Positions 55,267-64,000 are shown, counted from the first letter of the stretch. The stretch is 64,000 nt of DNA from Terrilactibacillus laevilacticus (GCF_006517395.1 NZ_VDCY01000002.1:248001-312000); one strand, 5' to 3'. The notes: generated by a model from the sequence alone, not told the origin. Numbers and translations are program-made.

Positions 55267-56225
55267 ACTTTATCTCTCCTTAGCCAGCAAGCTACATAAT
55301 GATTGCCTTCACAAATCTCTAGTTTCGGATCATGCTCATGACAAACCGGCATAGTATGCTTACAACGAGAATTGAACGGACAGCCAACAGGTGGATTTCT
55401 TAAATCAGGGACTTCACCTTCTATAGCTTCCAATGGCTGGTCTTGTTTTTTTAGATCTGGTAGAGAATTTAACAAAGCTTTCGTATATGGGTGCTTTGGG
55501 GAATGCAATACATCAAAGGTTAATCCTGTTTCCACAATTTGACCTGCATACATTACAATTGTACGATCACATAACTGAGAAACAACTCCTAAATCATGTG
55601 TTATCAAAAGGATGGATGTATTCCTTTTTTGATTAAGTTCTTTCATTAAGTTTAGGATTTCTGATTGAACAGTTACATCAAGAGCCGTTGTTGGTTCATC
55701 GGCTAATAACAATTCGGGTGGACTAGACATCGCTAAGGCGATGACAACACGTTGTCTCATACCCCCACTTAATTCAAATGGATATTGTTTGGCGACTTTT
55801 TCAGGATGATGAATATGAACATCCTTTAATGCTTCGATGGCAAAACGATCGGCCTCTTTTTTATTTACCTTTTTATGCTGTCTGATCACTTTCATTAATT
55901 GTTGTCCAATCTTCATGGTTGGATGGAGAGCTGTCATCGGTTCTTGAAATACCATACCAATTTTTTTACCTCTTAGAGATTGGATGTCTTTTGGATTCAT
56001 TTCTAATAAATTTTGATCATGATATGTAATACTCCCATTTGAGATATGTGCATTTTCATCCAGTAAACCCAAAATGGAAAGAGCCGTTACTGATTTACCT
56101 GATCCCGACTCTCCAACAACACCTACAATTTCTCCCTGCTCTATGTGAAAATTTATATTCCTTAACGCTTTTACTTTACCGTTAAGATCATTAAATTCTA
56201 TAGATAGATTTTTAATATCTAACAT
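55263..56225 (-). CDS. ddpD: dipeptide ABC transporter ATP-binding protein
   Basis: 320 residues. Walker [16 protein letters not shown], signature LSGGMRQRVVIALAM, Walker B LLADEPTTALD, switch ITHDLGVVSQLCD, and the C-terminal OppD/DppD Cys-rich motif (PPVGCPFNSRCKHTMPVCHEHDP and CEGNHYVACW) that binds an iron-sulfur cluster in this family. Pairs with the following ATPase under the two permeases. Confidence 0.9.
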   Translation of the reverse strand: MLDIKNLSIEFNDLNGKVKALRNINFHIEQGEIVGVVGESGSGKSVTALSILGLLDENAHISNGSITYHDQNLLEMNPKDIQSLRGKKIGMVFQEPMTALHPTMKIGQQLMKVIRQHKKVNKKEADRFAIEALKDVHIHHPEKVAKQYPFELSGGMRQRVVIALAMSSPPELLLADEPTTALDVTVQSEILNLMKELNQKRNTSILLITHDLGVVSQLCDRTIVMYAGQIVETGLTFDVLHSPKHPYTKALLNSLPDLKKQDQPLEAIEGEVPDLRNPPVGCPFNSRCKHTMPVCHEHDPKLEICEGNHYVACWLRRDKV

Positions 56226-56239
56226 GTATCACACTCTCC

Positions 56240-57118
56240 CTACCTATTTGACTTAGGATCTAGAATATCTCTAACACCATCGCCAATTAAGTTAAGTGCA
56301 CCTGATGTTAAGAAAAGAAAGATTCCAGGAAATGTCGGGTACCACCAATAATCAAGCAAGTATTTCCATCCAGTGCTTATCATTGACCCCCATTCTGGAG
56401 TAGGTGGTTGTGCCCCTAAACCTAAAAAGCCAAGTGTTGCAATCATTAATATAGCGTTACCTACATCCAGTGTTGCTTGAATAATAACAGGAGAAACGGC
56501 ATTTGGAATAATATGTTTCAATATAATGGGAATAGGTTTAATACCGAACACGACAGCAGATTTAACAAATAACTTTTCTCTTAATACTAGCGTTTCACTC
56601 CGAGCAAGGCGAACATAAATGGGAATTTCTACAATAGCAATAGCCATCATAGCGTTATGTAAACTAGGACCTAATGAAGCAGTAAGAGCCATAGCTAAAA
56701 TAAGTGTTGGGAAAGCCAATAACATATCCATCACTCTCATGATAATCTGGTCAATTATACCTCCAAAATAACCAGATACGGCACCTATGAATATACCAAT
56801 GCAAGCTGCAACAAAAATAACAAGTAATCCAACACCCAGAGATAATCTAGCCCCAAATAAAATCCTGGTTAAAATATCTCTTCCTACCTCATCAGTTCCA
56901 AATAAGTGTTGTAATGATGGTCCTTGAAATTTCTCAGCAACATTTATTTTTGCGGGATCATAAGGCGTTAAAATAGGAGCCAAAATAGCTAGACAAACTA
57001 TCAGAAATAAGACAAGAAAGCCAATAGTCGTCATTTTGTTATGTTTTAACTTGAACCATATAGGATGTGTTTTAGTATTTTTCTCCTTTGCTTCTGTAAC
57101 TATTTGTGGATTAATCAT
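56240..57118 (-). CDS. ddpC: dipeptide ABC transporter permease (DppC type)
   Basis: 292 residues, six helices, N-terminal OppC domain (KLKHNKMTTIGFLVLFLIVCL) and the EAA-like cytoplasmic loop (ARSETLVLREKLFVKSAVVFG, then IIPNAVSPVIIQ). LFGTDEVGRDILTRILFGAR is a typical DppC/OppC motif. 15 bp from the next gene in the operon. Confidence 0.9.
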   Translation of the reverse strand: MINPQIVTEAKEKNTKTHPIWFKLKHNKMTTIGFLVLFLIVCLAILAPILTPYDPAKINVAEKFQGPSLQHLFGTDEVGRDILTRILFGARLSLGVGLLVIFVAACIGIFIGAVSGYFGGIIDQIIMRVMDMLLAFPTLILAMALTASLGPSLHNAMMAIAIVEIPIYVRLARSETLVLREKLFVKSAVVFGIKPIPIILKHIIPNAVSPVIIQATLDVGNAILMIATLGFLGLGAQPPTPEWGSMISTGWKYLLDYWWYPTFPGIFLFLTSGALNLIGDGVRDILDPKSNR

Positions 57119-57132
57119 CGTATTCTCCTTTC

Positions 57133-58137
57133 CTACTCTTTCATCTGTGGATTGAGAATGAAATATGTTACATCCACCATCAAGTTAATCAAGACATAAC
57201 CAATTGATATAAAAAGTGTGAATCCCATAATAGCAGGAAAATCTAAGTAAGCAATGGAATCAACTACATATTTCCCCATTCCTGGCCAATCAAAAATGGT
57301 CTCTGTTACAACGGCTCCTCCTAGTAGAGCACCAAACGATGTACCAATAACAGTTACTGTGGGAACTAAGGCATTTCTTAGAGCATATCGAATTAGCAGG
57401 TTATAACCATGAATACCATTCGCCCTAGCCGTTCGAACATACTCCTGACTTAAAACCTCTAACATACTTGCTCTAACTTGGCGCGTAATAATTGCAAGCT
57501 GAGCATAAGACAGAACTAAAGCTGGGAGAACGATGTGTTGTAGACTACTTGTTAAAGCGATCATGTCTCCACTTAACAAGCTATCAATAATATAAAAACT
57601 TGTTATCCGAGTCGGCGGATTAATGTTCATATCGATTCGACCATTAGCCGGAAACCAATTGAGATAGCCATAAAAAATTAATATAGCAATTAATCCACTA
57701 AAAAATACAGGAATAGAGACACCACTTATTGAAAAAATACGACTAGCATGATCCCAAAATTGATTCTTTTTCACTGCTGACACGATTCCTAAAGGAATGC
57801 CTATCAAAATAGCTATAATAAAAGCAGCTATAGCGAGTTCTAGGGTGGCTGGGAAATAGTTAGCTAAATCATCTATGACTGGATTTTGTGTCCGAATCGA
57901 AGTTCCTAAATCACCTGAAAGAAGCCCCTTCATATACTCAACATATTGGATCCAGATCGGTTGATCTAGACCCAATTGCTGACGTATATGTTCTACAGCT
58001 TGTTTACTTGCATGTTGACCCGCCATCATACTAGCGGGATCTCCTGGAATGATATGCGAAAGTATAAACGTCACTAAAGACACCCCAAAAATAACAAAAA
58101 CAAGAAAAACCATTCGTCTCATAACCATTTTCATCAT
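57133..58137 (-). CDS. ddpB: dipeptide ABC transporter permease (DppB type)
   Basis: 334 residues with about six helices. N-terminal signature MVFLVFVIFGVSLVTFILSHIIPGDPA and EAA loop (VRASMLEVLSQEYVRTARANGI). GGAVVTETIFDWPGMGKYVVDSI is the family motif. TGAGGTG upstream; 20 bp after the binding-protein gene. Confidence 0.9.
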   Translation of the reverse strand: MMKMVMRRMVFLVFVIFGVSLVTFILSHIIPGDPASMMAGQHASKQAVEHIRQQLGLDQPIWIQYVEYMKGLLSGDLGTSIRTQNPVIDDLANYFPATLELAIAAFIIAILIGIPLGIVSAVKKNQFWDHASRIFSISGVSIPVFFSGLIAILIFYGYLNWFPANGRIDMNINPPTRITSFYIIDSLLSGDMIALTSSLQHIVLPALVLSYAQLAIITRQVRASMLEVLSQEYVRTARANGIHGYNLLIRYALRNALVPTVTVIGTSFGALLGGAVVTETIFDWPGMGKYVVDSIAYLDFPAIMGFTLFISIGYVLINLMVDVTYFILNPQMKE

Positions 58138-58156
58138 GCTGCATCACCTCATAAGG

Positions 58157-59731
58157 TTATTTAGACATATCTTGTAAATTGTAAATACCTTGTAACATTG
58201 GATTAAATTCAAATCCCTTAACATTTTTGTTCATCGGTAGTAAGTAATCTTTTTGATAAAGCAAAATATATGGCGCATCGTCAATAACAATTTTTTGAAT
58301 ATTTTTGTATAGTACTTCACGTTTTGACTGATCATTTGACGTAGCTGCTTCAGCTAATAATTGGTCTACCTTTGCATTTTTATAAAATGCACGGTCTCCG
58401 GCTAAACCAAAGTTTTTCGAATCATACCAGAAATTCATGAAAGCAAATGGGTCGGCGAAGTCTGGACTCCAAACACCTAAAGCTAAATCAAACTCACCTT
58501 TATCCATCATGTCTCGTGAAGTTGCGTAGGCCACTTTATTTAATTTGACCTTTACACCAATATTAGCCAATTGAGATTGAATAGTTAGAGCTTCCGTTTC
58601 CCACCAAGTATTATTATCCGAGTACAGAAGGTTTAACGTTACATTAGAAACCCCAGCTTCTTTTAATAAAGATTTGGCTTTATCGGCATCTAGTTGATAT
58701 TGTTTTGCATTGTTATCGTAACCCCAAAGTCCTTTAGGTATAGGCCCACGACTTTGCGTAGCGTACCCCTGTTGAACAGCTTTAATAAGTGATGGATAGT
58801 CGATGCCATAATTTAATGCTTGTCTCACTTTTTTATTTTTTAAAGCCTCGTTTCCTTTACTAGAATTAATATAAACATAATCTACTAGCAAACTAGGTTT
58901 TTGAAGCAATGTCACATTTTTAACAGATTTAAGAGATTCTATTTGATCAACAGGAACACCTTCTGCAATATCGACATCGCCTTTTTGTAATTGTAGTTTT
59001 TGAGCAGATGAATCACTTACAATTTTAAAGGTTACCTTTTTCAGAGCAGGTTTTACAGTTGAATGTGGGTTTAATCCTAGTTGGATATACTCTCCTTTTT
59101 TCCACGTTGTTAGTTGATAAGGGCCACTTCCCATCGTGTGGTTGGCAAGATAACCTTGCCCCATATCTCCGTCTTTTTCTTTATCCATTACTTTTGGATT
59201 CACGATATTGACATAGTTAGCCGCTAGAGTTGACAAAAATGGAGGAAAATTTTGTTTTAGAGTGAATTCAACAGTATCAGAGGTTGGAGCCTCTACTTTT
59301 GAGATTTCACTATAAACACTTGCCGGTCCTTTGGCCACTTTTAAAAGCCGTTCGAAACTAAATTTAACAGCTTTAGCGTCTACTGGTGTGTCGTCAGAAA
59401 ATTTATGGCCACTATTTAAATGAAATGTCCATGTCTTCCCATCTTTACTCACGGACCAGTCTTTTGCTAAGCCCGCCTTCACATTTGTACTTTCACCATC
59501 AAAATCGACTAATCTTTCATATGCAGGGTATGTTATTTTCCATGCCGAGTTATCCATTGTAACTGCAGGGTCTAGGGTACCTTGATCTGCACTGATTGCT
59601 ACGGTCAGTGATGAATTCACTTTATATTTTGAATCTTTTTTTGAAGACGGTGCATTAGAATTCTTAGCACAAGCCGTAGTGATGGAAAATAACATGATAA
59701 TCGATATTATCAAAGTTAATGTTTTTTTCAA
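58157..59731 (-). CDS. ddpA: dipeptide-binding lipoprotein
   Basis: 524 residues. Signal peptide with lipobox ITTAC near residue 21, then an SBP_bac_5 domain (SLTVAISADQGTLDPAVTMDN, YPAYERLVDFDGESTNVKAGLAKDW, TMGSGPYQLTTW, RQALNYGIDYPSLIKAVQQG). It captures peptides outside the membrane for the ddpBC permease. Following directly on the dipeptidase gene, D-Ala-D-Ala or wall-derived dipeptides are the likely ligand (inference). Confidence 0.9.
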   Translation of the reverse strand: MKKTLTLIISIIMLFSITTACAKNSNAPSSKKDSKYKVNSSLTVAISADQGTLDPAVTMDNSAWKITYPAYERLVDFDGESTNVKAGLAKDWSVSKDGKTWTFHLNSGHKFSDDTPVDAKAVKFSFERLLKVAKGPASVYSEISKVEAPTSDTVEFTLKQNFPPFLSTLAANYVNIVNPKVMDKEKDGDMGQGYLANHTMGSGPYQLTTWKKGEYIQLGLNPHSTVKPALKKVTFKIVSDSSAQKLQLQKGDVDIAEGVPVDQIESLKSVKNVTLLQKPSLLVDYVYINSSKGNEALKNKKVRQALNYGIDYPSLIKAVQQGYATQSRGPIPKGLWGYDNNAKQYQLDADKAKSLLKEAGVSNVTLNLLYSDNNTWWETEALTIQSQLANIGVKVKLNKVAYATSRDMMDKGEFDLALGVWSPDFADPFAFMNFWYDSKNFGLAGDRAFYKNAKVDQLLAEAATSNDQSKREVLYKNIQKIVIDDAPYILLYQKDYLLPMNKNVKGFEFNPMLQGIYNLQDMSK

Positions 59732-59801
59732 AGTAAGCCCCCCATATTCATTTGCTTATGTAAAATGACTCAATATGATAAGTAAGGTATATCCCGCAGG
59801 A

Positions 59802-60491
59802 TTATTCCAACGGCCATTTAGAAATACCTGAATACAACATGCTCTGTTTTGTCTTCTCTGACCAAGGTCTATTTCCAAAATCATAATGCCACCATTCTGA
59901 TGGATTGACGGTAAAGCCTTCTTGAGTCATGATGGCTTTTAGAAGTCTTCTATTATCTCTTCTTACCGTATCTTGTTCTGTAAGGTTTTCGCAGTTCTCA
60001 TAATAATCAAGATAGGCCTTGTCCGAAAAGTCATCAAAGTCAGTTCCCATATCAAGCCATTCCATATCTTTTGCAATCGTCAGATCAATAGCTCCACCCG
60101 TAAAATGAGGGGCTGGCTTTTCTGGGTCCTTTGAAGGATAAGCGACAAAGGATCCTATGTCTCGTTTTATTTTCTCATCTGTATATCCCATTTTTTTAAA
60201 TTCATAAATGGTTTTTTTATAGATATACAATTGCGTTTCATACGACCTCCATCCATCCAAAAGAACCAAAGATAAGCCTTCTGGCAGCTGATTTGCAGCA
60301 GAAATGACTTTCCTAGCAACACCTTCTCTTAAAAACAAATCATCTGAAGTTCCGAGTATATTCTTTTGATAATAGATAGGATGAATCACTATTTTAGGTG
60401 ATCGATTTCGCATTGATACAAGCGGTTCATCTTTTTTAGAAAATATAACACCGAGTTTCTCGTGCTTTCCATCATTCATGGTTTGTCCCAT
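59802..60491 (-). CDS. ddpX: D-alanyl-D-alanine dipeptidase (VanX/DdpX family, M15D)
   Basis: 229 residues. Zinc and catalytic motifs are intact: HFTGGAIDLTI (His and Asp ligands) and PSEWWHYDFG (catalytic Glu and zinc His), with the substrate Arg in LLDGWRSYETQLYIY and LDMGTDFDDFS as in VanX. It hydrolyses D-Ala-D-Ala. There is no signal peptide, so it acts in the cytoplasm on imported dipeptide. First gene before ddpABCDF, the same order as E. coli ddpXABCDF. No vanA/vanH-type resistance genes are present, so nutrition or wall recycling is the likely role. Confidence 0.9.
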   Translation of the reverse strand: MGQTMNDGKHEKLGVIFSKKDEPLVSMRNRSPKIVIHPIYYQKNILGTSDDLFLREGVARKVISAANQLPEGLSLVLLDGWRSYETQLYIYKKTIYEFKKMGYTDEKIKRDIGSFVAYPSKDPEKPAPHFTGGAIDLTIAKDMEWLDMGTDFDDFSDKAYLDYYENCENLTEQDTVRRDNRRLLKAIMTQEGFTVNPSEWWHYDFGNRPWSEKTKQSMLYSGISKWPLE

Positions 60492-60540
60492 CCACCACCT
60501 TTTTAATTTTTAATTTATGCATTATTATAAGATTAATGTT

Positions 60541-60552
60541 CACAATATTGTG
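60541..60552. promoter_or_regulatory. palindrome upstream of ddpX
   Basis: CACAATATTGTG, a 12-bp perfect palindrome, lies about 50 bp before the ddpX ATG, next to a TATAAT (60524-60529, minus). A possible operator. The 60492-60714 gap between divergent genes contains no other feature. Confidence 0.3.
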
Positions 60553-60714
60553 GGATATTGTCATATTTCCTAACAATGTTTTTTATTTATTTTGAACATT
60601 TTAGATGATTTTCCATCCCCATGTCATTTTAATTTAGTTGAAAATTTAAGAAGCACTTTGTATGCTGTATAAAAATAGATCTAAATTGGAAATGGTTTAA
60701 AAGGAGGGGTTAAT

Positions 60715-61386
60715 GTGTGTGGCCGGTATACCCTTGTGACAGATTTAGATATTTTGAAGGAACGTTTTCTGTTTTCTAATGACGTGCTTATTGAGCCCCG
60801 ATATAATATTGCACCAGGTCAAAATATCTTGACAGTCGTTAGTGATCAAACAAATAGAAGAAGAGCTGGTTTATTAAAATGGGGGCTTGTTCCGTTTTGG
60901 GCTAAAGAACCAAAAATTGGATACAAAATGATTAATGCGCGTGCTGAAAGTATCGATGAAAAACCTTCCTATAAGACTCTTTTATCCCGCCGACGATGTC
61001 TAATTTTAGCTGATAGTTTCTATGAATGGAAAGCAACAGAAGAAGGCAAACAACCGATGCGGATATTATTAGAAGATAGCACTCCATTTGCTATGGCCGG
61101 GTTATGGGATAAATGGCAGCATAACGATCAAACGCTGACAACATGTACGATCATTACGACTGCCGCAAATACGTTAATGAAGGAAATTCACCATCGAATG
61201 CCTGTGATCTTAACAAAAGAAGCTGAAACGATTTGGCTTGATCGGTCAATAAAAGATAGCCAGCTACTTAAATCTCTATTAAACCCTTATAAACCTGATC
61301 AAATGACGTATCACCCCGTATCAACTCAAGTCAACAATGTTCGTCTAGATGACGTTTCTTTAATTAGTAACATCAATTCGCTTTAA
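60715..61386 (+). CDS. yedK: SOS response-associated peptidase, SRAP/HMCES family
   Basis: 223 residues. The start is GTG 60715, giving fMet-Cys2-Gly-Arg-Tyr; Cys2, exposed after Met removal, is the catalytic residue that forms a thiazolidine link with abasic sites in single-stranded DNA. Conserved RYNIAPGQ (Asn), NARAESIDEKPSYK, CLILADSFYEW (Glu) and HHRMPVIL (His) are present. It protects abasic sites at forks. An out-of-frame ATG overlaps the GTG, so automatic callers may mis-start it. AAGGAGG upstream. Confidence 0.93.
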   Translation: MCGRYTLVTDLDILKERFLFSNDVLIEPRYNIAPGQNILTVVSDQTNRRRAGLLKWGLVPFWAKEPKIGYKMINARAESIDEKPSYKTLLSRRRCLILADSFYEWKATEEGKQPMRILLEDSTPFAMAGLWDKWQHNDQTLTTCTIITTAANTLMKEIHHRMPVILTKEAETIWLDRSIKDSQLLKSLLNPYKPDQMTYHPVSTQVNNVRLDDVSLISNINSL

Positions 61387-61490
61387 AGTGATGCTTGTCC
61401 TTCAAACGTTTAATAAGGTCTATTTAATAATATTTGAGAACTTCAATCTAAACTTGAATAATTGCATAAGAACATTGAAATCTTATTAAA

Positions 61491-61706
61491 GTGCGTGTTC
61501 AAAAAGGTGACAAATTAGAAGCAAGAAGATCAAGGCGGCGATGTTTTGAGGACCGGCATTCCACACGATGTGGTAGCTTCAACGTTGCTCACAGGACGTG
61601 AGCGATTTTAGTTGAAGATCCTCTTGTATCCGCTACATGAGGACCGGAAAAACAAGCGGGCGCTGAGATTCGTAGCTTATCATTTGATGACTTTTTGAAC
61701 AACTTC
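61491..61706. repeat. MITE family R1, copy 6 (long form, 216 bp)
   Basis: Flanked by TTAAA (61486-61490 and 61707-61711). Carries the same ~63-bp inner segment as copy 1, in the opposite orientation, including the CTCACAGGACGTGAG hairpin. Located between SRAP and alcohol dehydrogenase genes; fills most of the 61387-61745 gap. Confidence 0.87.
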
Positions 61707-61745
61707 TTAAAGATGCAAGTATTTCAAGGATTGGAGTAGGTAGAC

Positions 61746-62879
61746 GTGAAAGCAGTAACTTATCAAGGTCCGAATAACATTGAAGTTCAGAATGTAGAGG
61801 ATGCAAAGTTAGAAAAAAAGGATGATGTCATTGTTCGAATTACATCTGCTGCCATCTGCGGATCAGATAAACATCTCTACCAGGGTAATTTCCCACTTAG
61901 AAAAGGATATTTACTTGGTCATGAATCAATGGGAATTGTTGAAGAGGTTGGACCTGATGTGACTAAAGTAAAAAAAGGGGATCGCGTGGTCATTCCGTTT
62001 ACCGTGGCTTGTGGGCATTGCATTTATTGCCAGCATGGATTTGAAAGCCAATGTGATCACTCAAACCCACATTACGATTCTGGTGGTTATTTCGGTTATA
62101 CTGAGAAATTTGGCGATCATCCAGGCGGCCAAGCAGAATATTTAAAAGTGCCTTTTGGCAATTTCACACCTTTTCGTATTCCGGAATCATGTGAACTTGA
62201 GGATGATTCTCTCCTTTTTCTATCTGATGTTCTACCAACGGCTTTTTGGAGTGTTCAACATGGTGGAGTTAAACCGGGAGACACAGTCATCATCTTAGGT
62301 TGTGGGCCGATTGGATTAATGGCTCAAAAATTTGCTTGGATGGCTGGTGCAGAGCGAGTGATCGCCGTTGACTATATTGATTATCGGATGAATCATGCTA
62401 GAAAAACAAACCAAGTCGAAGTGTTTGATTTTACTAAATATGATGATATGGGTGAACATTTAAAGGAAATCACCCAAGGCGGCGCTGATGTTGTTATTGA
62501 CTGCGTCGGTATGGATGGAAAAAAATCTCCGCTTGAGTTCATCGAACAGAAATTAAAATTGCAAGGTGGTACTCTTGGACCTATTCAAATCTCGACAAAA
62601 GCCGTAAGAAAATGTGGAACCGTTCAAATTACAGGTGTTTATGGTAGTAACTATAATATGTTCCCACTCGGTGCCTTTTTCACAAGAAACGTCACCTTAA
62701 AAATGGGACAATGTCCTGCTGCCCACTTGATGCCTGAACTTTTCAATAAAATTATCCATCAAGAAATCGATCCTACCGATATTATTACCCACCATATTCC
62801 CTTAGAAGAAGCGAGTACTGGTTATAAAATCTTTAATAATTTTGAAGATGGTTGTATTAAAGTTGTTTTAAACCCTTAA
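61746..62879 (+). CDS. zinc-dependent alcohol dehydrogenase
   Basis: 377-residue MDR-family dehydrogenase. Catalytic zinc ligands in AAICGSDKHLYQG and GHESMGIVEEVG; structural-zinc motif CGHCIYCQHGFESQC near residue 95; Rossmann motif VIILGCGPIGLMAQKFA. The length and N-terminus (MKAVTYQGPNNIEVQNVEDAKL) fit the glutathione-independent formaldehyde dehydrogenase-like/ FdhA-related group seen in Bacilli. NAD-linked oxidation of an alcohol or hemiacetal; substrate unproven. GTG start, GGAG upstream. Confidence 0.9.
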   Translation: MKAVTYQGPNNIEVQNVEDAKLEKKDDVIVRITSAAICGSDKHLYQGNFPLRKGYLLGHESMGIVEEVGPDVTKVKKGDRVVIPFTVACGHCIYCQHGFESQCDHSNPHYDSGGYFGYTEKFGDHPGGQAEYLKVPFGNFTPFRIPESCELEDDSLLFLSDVLPTAFWSVQHGGVKPGDTVIILGCGPIGLMAQKFAWMAGAERVIAVDYIDYRMNHARKTNQVEVFDFTKYDDMGEHLKEITQGGADVVIDCVGMDGKKSPLEFIEQKLKLQGGTLGPIQISTKAVRKCGTVQITGVYGSNYNMFPLGAFFTRNVTLKMGQCPAAHLMPELFNKIIHQEIDPTDIITHHIPLEEASTGYKIFNNFEDGCIKVVLNP

Positions 62880-62884
62880 ATGGC

Positions 62885-62924
62885 AAAACAACCCTTCGTC
62901 TGTTTTAAGACAAGGGTTGTTTTA
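62885..62924 (+). terminator. intrinsic terminator after the alcohol dehydrogenase
   Basis: AAAACAACCCTT pairs with AAGGGTTGTTTT, followed by ATGTTTATAAG; six bases after the stop codon. Confidence 0.8.
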
Positions 62925-62983
62925 TGTTTATAAGGTCATTGTTTTTTAGAATCTTAACTAAATAACAATATATGATAAAAGCT

Positions 62984-63211
62984 TTAATCTAATCCATCCA
63001 TTTGATTAAAAATAGCCTTAAGTGCCTTTAAATCCTCCGTTGACAATGTAACACCTTTTCCCATTTTAGTACCATCTGGAGACCAGTCACGAAGGTCATA
63101 TTTTGGTTCTCTTCCATTCCAACTGATGAGGTTCAGTTGTTTTTTCCAACCCTTCGGCGATTCCGATAATTCTCCAATCGTTTTAATTATCTCATATTTT
63201 ATGTCTGCCAA
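62984..63211 (-). CDS. ydbC: YdbC family protein (PC4-like)
   Basis: 75 residues. The MADIKYEIIKTIGELSESPKGWKKQLNLISWNGREPKYDLRDW pattern matches YdbC, a small PC4-like fold that binds single-stranded DNA. TTG start with GGTGGTG a few bases upstream. It is convergent with the alcohol dehydrogenase. Physiological role unknown. Confidence 0.85.
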   Translation of the reverse strand: MADIKYEIIKTIGELSESPKGWKKQLNLISWNGREPKYDLRDWSPDGTKMGKGVTLSTEDLKALKAIFNQMDGLD

Positions 63212-63406
63212 ATCATCACCACCCTATTTACTTTTTCTTTTTAGAATATCTCAAAAAGTATGGATAAACAATAAATTACATCTATAAATAGCCTAGTATC
63301 CAATTTAAGATTTTACTTAATATATAGTTAGTGTACTAATTATATTTACACATATTAATTTAAAGAGTACAATATAAAGTAACGCTTTACAAAAGGAGGA
63401 GCCATT

Positions 63407-63856
63407 TTGCACTCATTAGATGACACGATTGGTTTTAATACAGCTAAAACAGCCCGCAAAATTACACGCATACTTTCAAATCATCTCAAAGAATCCCAGC
63501 TTACGGCTGAGCAATGGGGCGTTTTAAAACGTTTAACAGAACAAGATCATGTAACTCAGAAACAGTTAGCCCTACGTTCAGATAAAGACCAACCCACCTT
63601 GACAAAAATTCTTGATTTATTAGAAAAAAACGGTTTTATTAGCCGGAAATTAAATCCGAACGATCGTCGTTCCTTCTTAATCGCGATCACAGAACAAGGC
63701 CGAAAGTTGGTAGACGATCGCTATAATGAGGTTGAATCCCTTTTTCAAAATATTGTCAACGACATCCCAAAAGAGGACTTAGAGACTTTCCAACATGTTC
63801 TAGAACAAATTCAGAAGAATATTGATCTACTTCATGATTTACAAAATAACAAATAG
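63407..63856 (+). CDS. MarR-family regulator
   Basis: 149 residues: helices, then winged HTH (LTAEQWGVLKRLTEQDHVTQKQLALRSDKDQPTLTKILDLLEKNGFISRKLNPNDRRSFLIAITEQGRKLV). TTG start with AAAGGAGG upstream. An MFS transporter starts 11 bp after its stop, so it probably represses that pair and is relieved by a small ligand of the exporter, as in many MarR-efflux operons. Confidence 0.92.
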   Translation: MHSLDDTIGFNTAKTARKITRILSNHLKESQLTAEQWGVLKRLTEQDHVTQKQLALRSDKDQPTLTKILDLLEKNGFISRKLNPNDRRSFLIAITEQGRKLVDDRYNEVESLFQNIVNDIPKEDLETFQHVLEQIQKNIDLLHDLQNNK

Positions 63857-63867
63857 GAGGTTAAATT

Positions 63868-64000
63868 TTGCAATCATCAACATCACGATTATGGACGGGT
63901 CAATTTATTATGATTATTTTAACATCTTTTATTTTCTTCTTAGCCCTTCAAATGCTGACGGCTGGTTTCCCAGCTTACATTACAGAGATCACCCAAAACC
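63868..64000 (+). CDS. MFS transporter, N-terminal fragment (cut by window edge)
   Basis: 44 codons visible from TTG 63868 (AGGAGG seven bases upstream). The sequence SRLWTGQFIMIILTSFIFF, then LALQMLTAGFPAYITEITQN, is the first helix of a major facilitator superfamily transporter. It follows MarR in the same operon. The rest lies beyond the window, so substrate group cannot be told. Confidence 0.78.
   Translation, partial: MQSSTSRLWTGQFIMIILTSFIFFLALQMLTAGFPAYITEITQN

Noticed and set aside
59802-60491. Vancomycin-resistance gene cluster because of a VanX-like protein
   Set aside because: No D-Ala-D-Lac ligase, VanH dehydrogenase or VanRS genes in the window; the transporter context matches ddp operons.

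Overview
The window looks like chromosomal DNA from a low-GC, Gram-positive member of the order Bacillales. The pointers are strong AAGGAGG-type ribosome binding sites, many TTG and GTG starts, a bacillithiol gene pair (yojF-bshB2), a qoxABCD menaquinol oxidase operon, HelD, a Bacillus-type 4Fe-4S ferredoxin and a Bacillus-style puc purine-catabolism cluster. No rRNA, tRNA, CRISPR array, phage or complete insertion sequence is visible. The species cannot be fixed from the sequence alone.

Layout. 1-1.9 kb: fructose operon fruR-fruK-fruA on the minus strand (fruA runs off the left edge), with a good sigma-A promoter. 2.2-6.4 kb: qoxABCD. 6.8-11.3 kb: NlpC/P60-LysM cell-wall hydrolase, GAF/PAS-GGDEF protein, MsrA-MsrB fusion. 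11.6-14.9 kb: yojF-bshB2-pdxK and an FAD oxidoreductase. 15.5-24.8 kb: four-PAS histidine kinase, TetR regulator with a divergent ABC exporter, ABC-F ATPase, HelD. 25.5-32.9 kb: thioesterase, unknown protein, LysE-type exporter, CHY zinc-finger protein, GH36 alpha-galactosidase, LacI regulator, M20 peptidase. 33.2-38 kb: purU, alkD-like gene, L,D-transpeptidase, pabA and a pabB-pabC fusion. 38-46.8 kb: purine (urate to ureidoglycine) catabolism. 47-54.4 kb: aminotransferase, M20 amidohydrolase, zinc ribbon-TerB-DnaJ protein, small membrane proteins, an EIIC-like permease with a leader-peptide/attenuator region, 3-methyladenine glycosylase. 54.5-60.5 kb: D-Ala-D-Ala dipeptidase plus five-gene dipeptide ABC transporter (ddpXABCDF order). 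60.7-64 kb: SRAP protein, zinc alcohol dehydrogenase, YdbC, and MarR with an MFS transporter cut by the right edge.

Most interesting. (1) The purine cluster has 5-hydroxyisourate hydrolase, OHCU decarboxylase, allantoinase, allantoate amidohydrolase, ureidoglycine aminotransferase and PucR, but no uricase in the window. Where an oxidase would be expected it has a Rieske non-heme iron oxygenase and its own ferredoxin, so a Rieske-type urate (or upstream purine) hydroxylase is a testable possibility. (2) The EIIC-like permease is preceded by a promoter, a 21-codon leader ORF with a perfect Shine-Dalgarno and seven isoleucine codons, stacked competing hairpins and an intrinsic terminator, which is the layout of an attenuator. 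(3) Three families of dispersed intergenic repeats occur. One is a mobile MITE: five complete copies, each flanked by a 5-bp A/T target duplication. A second sits directly against stop codons and supplies an intrinsic terminator.
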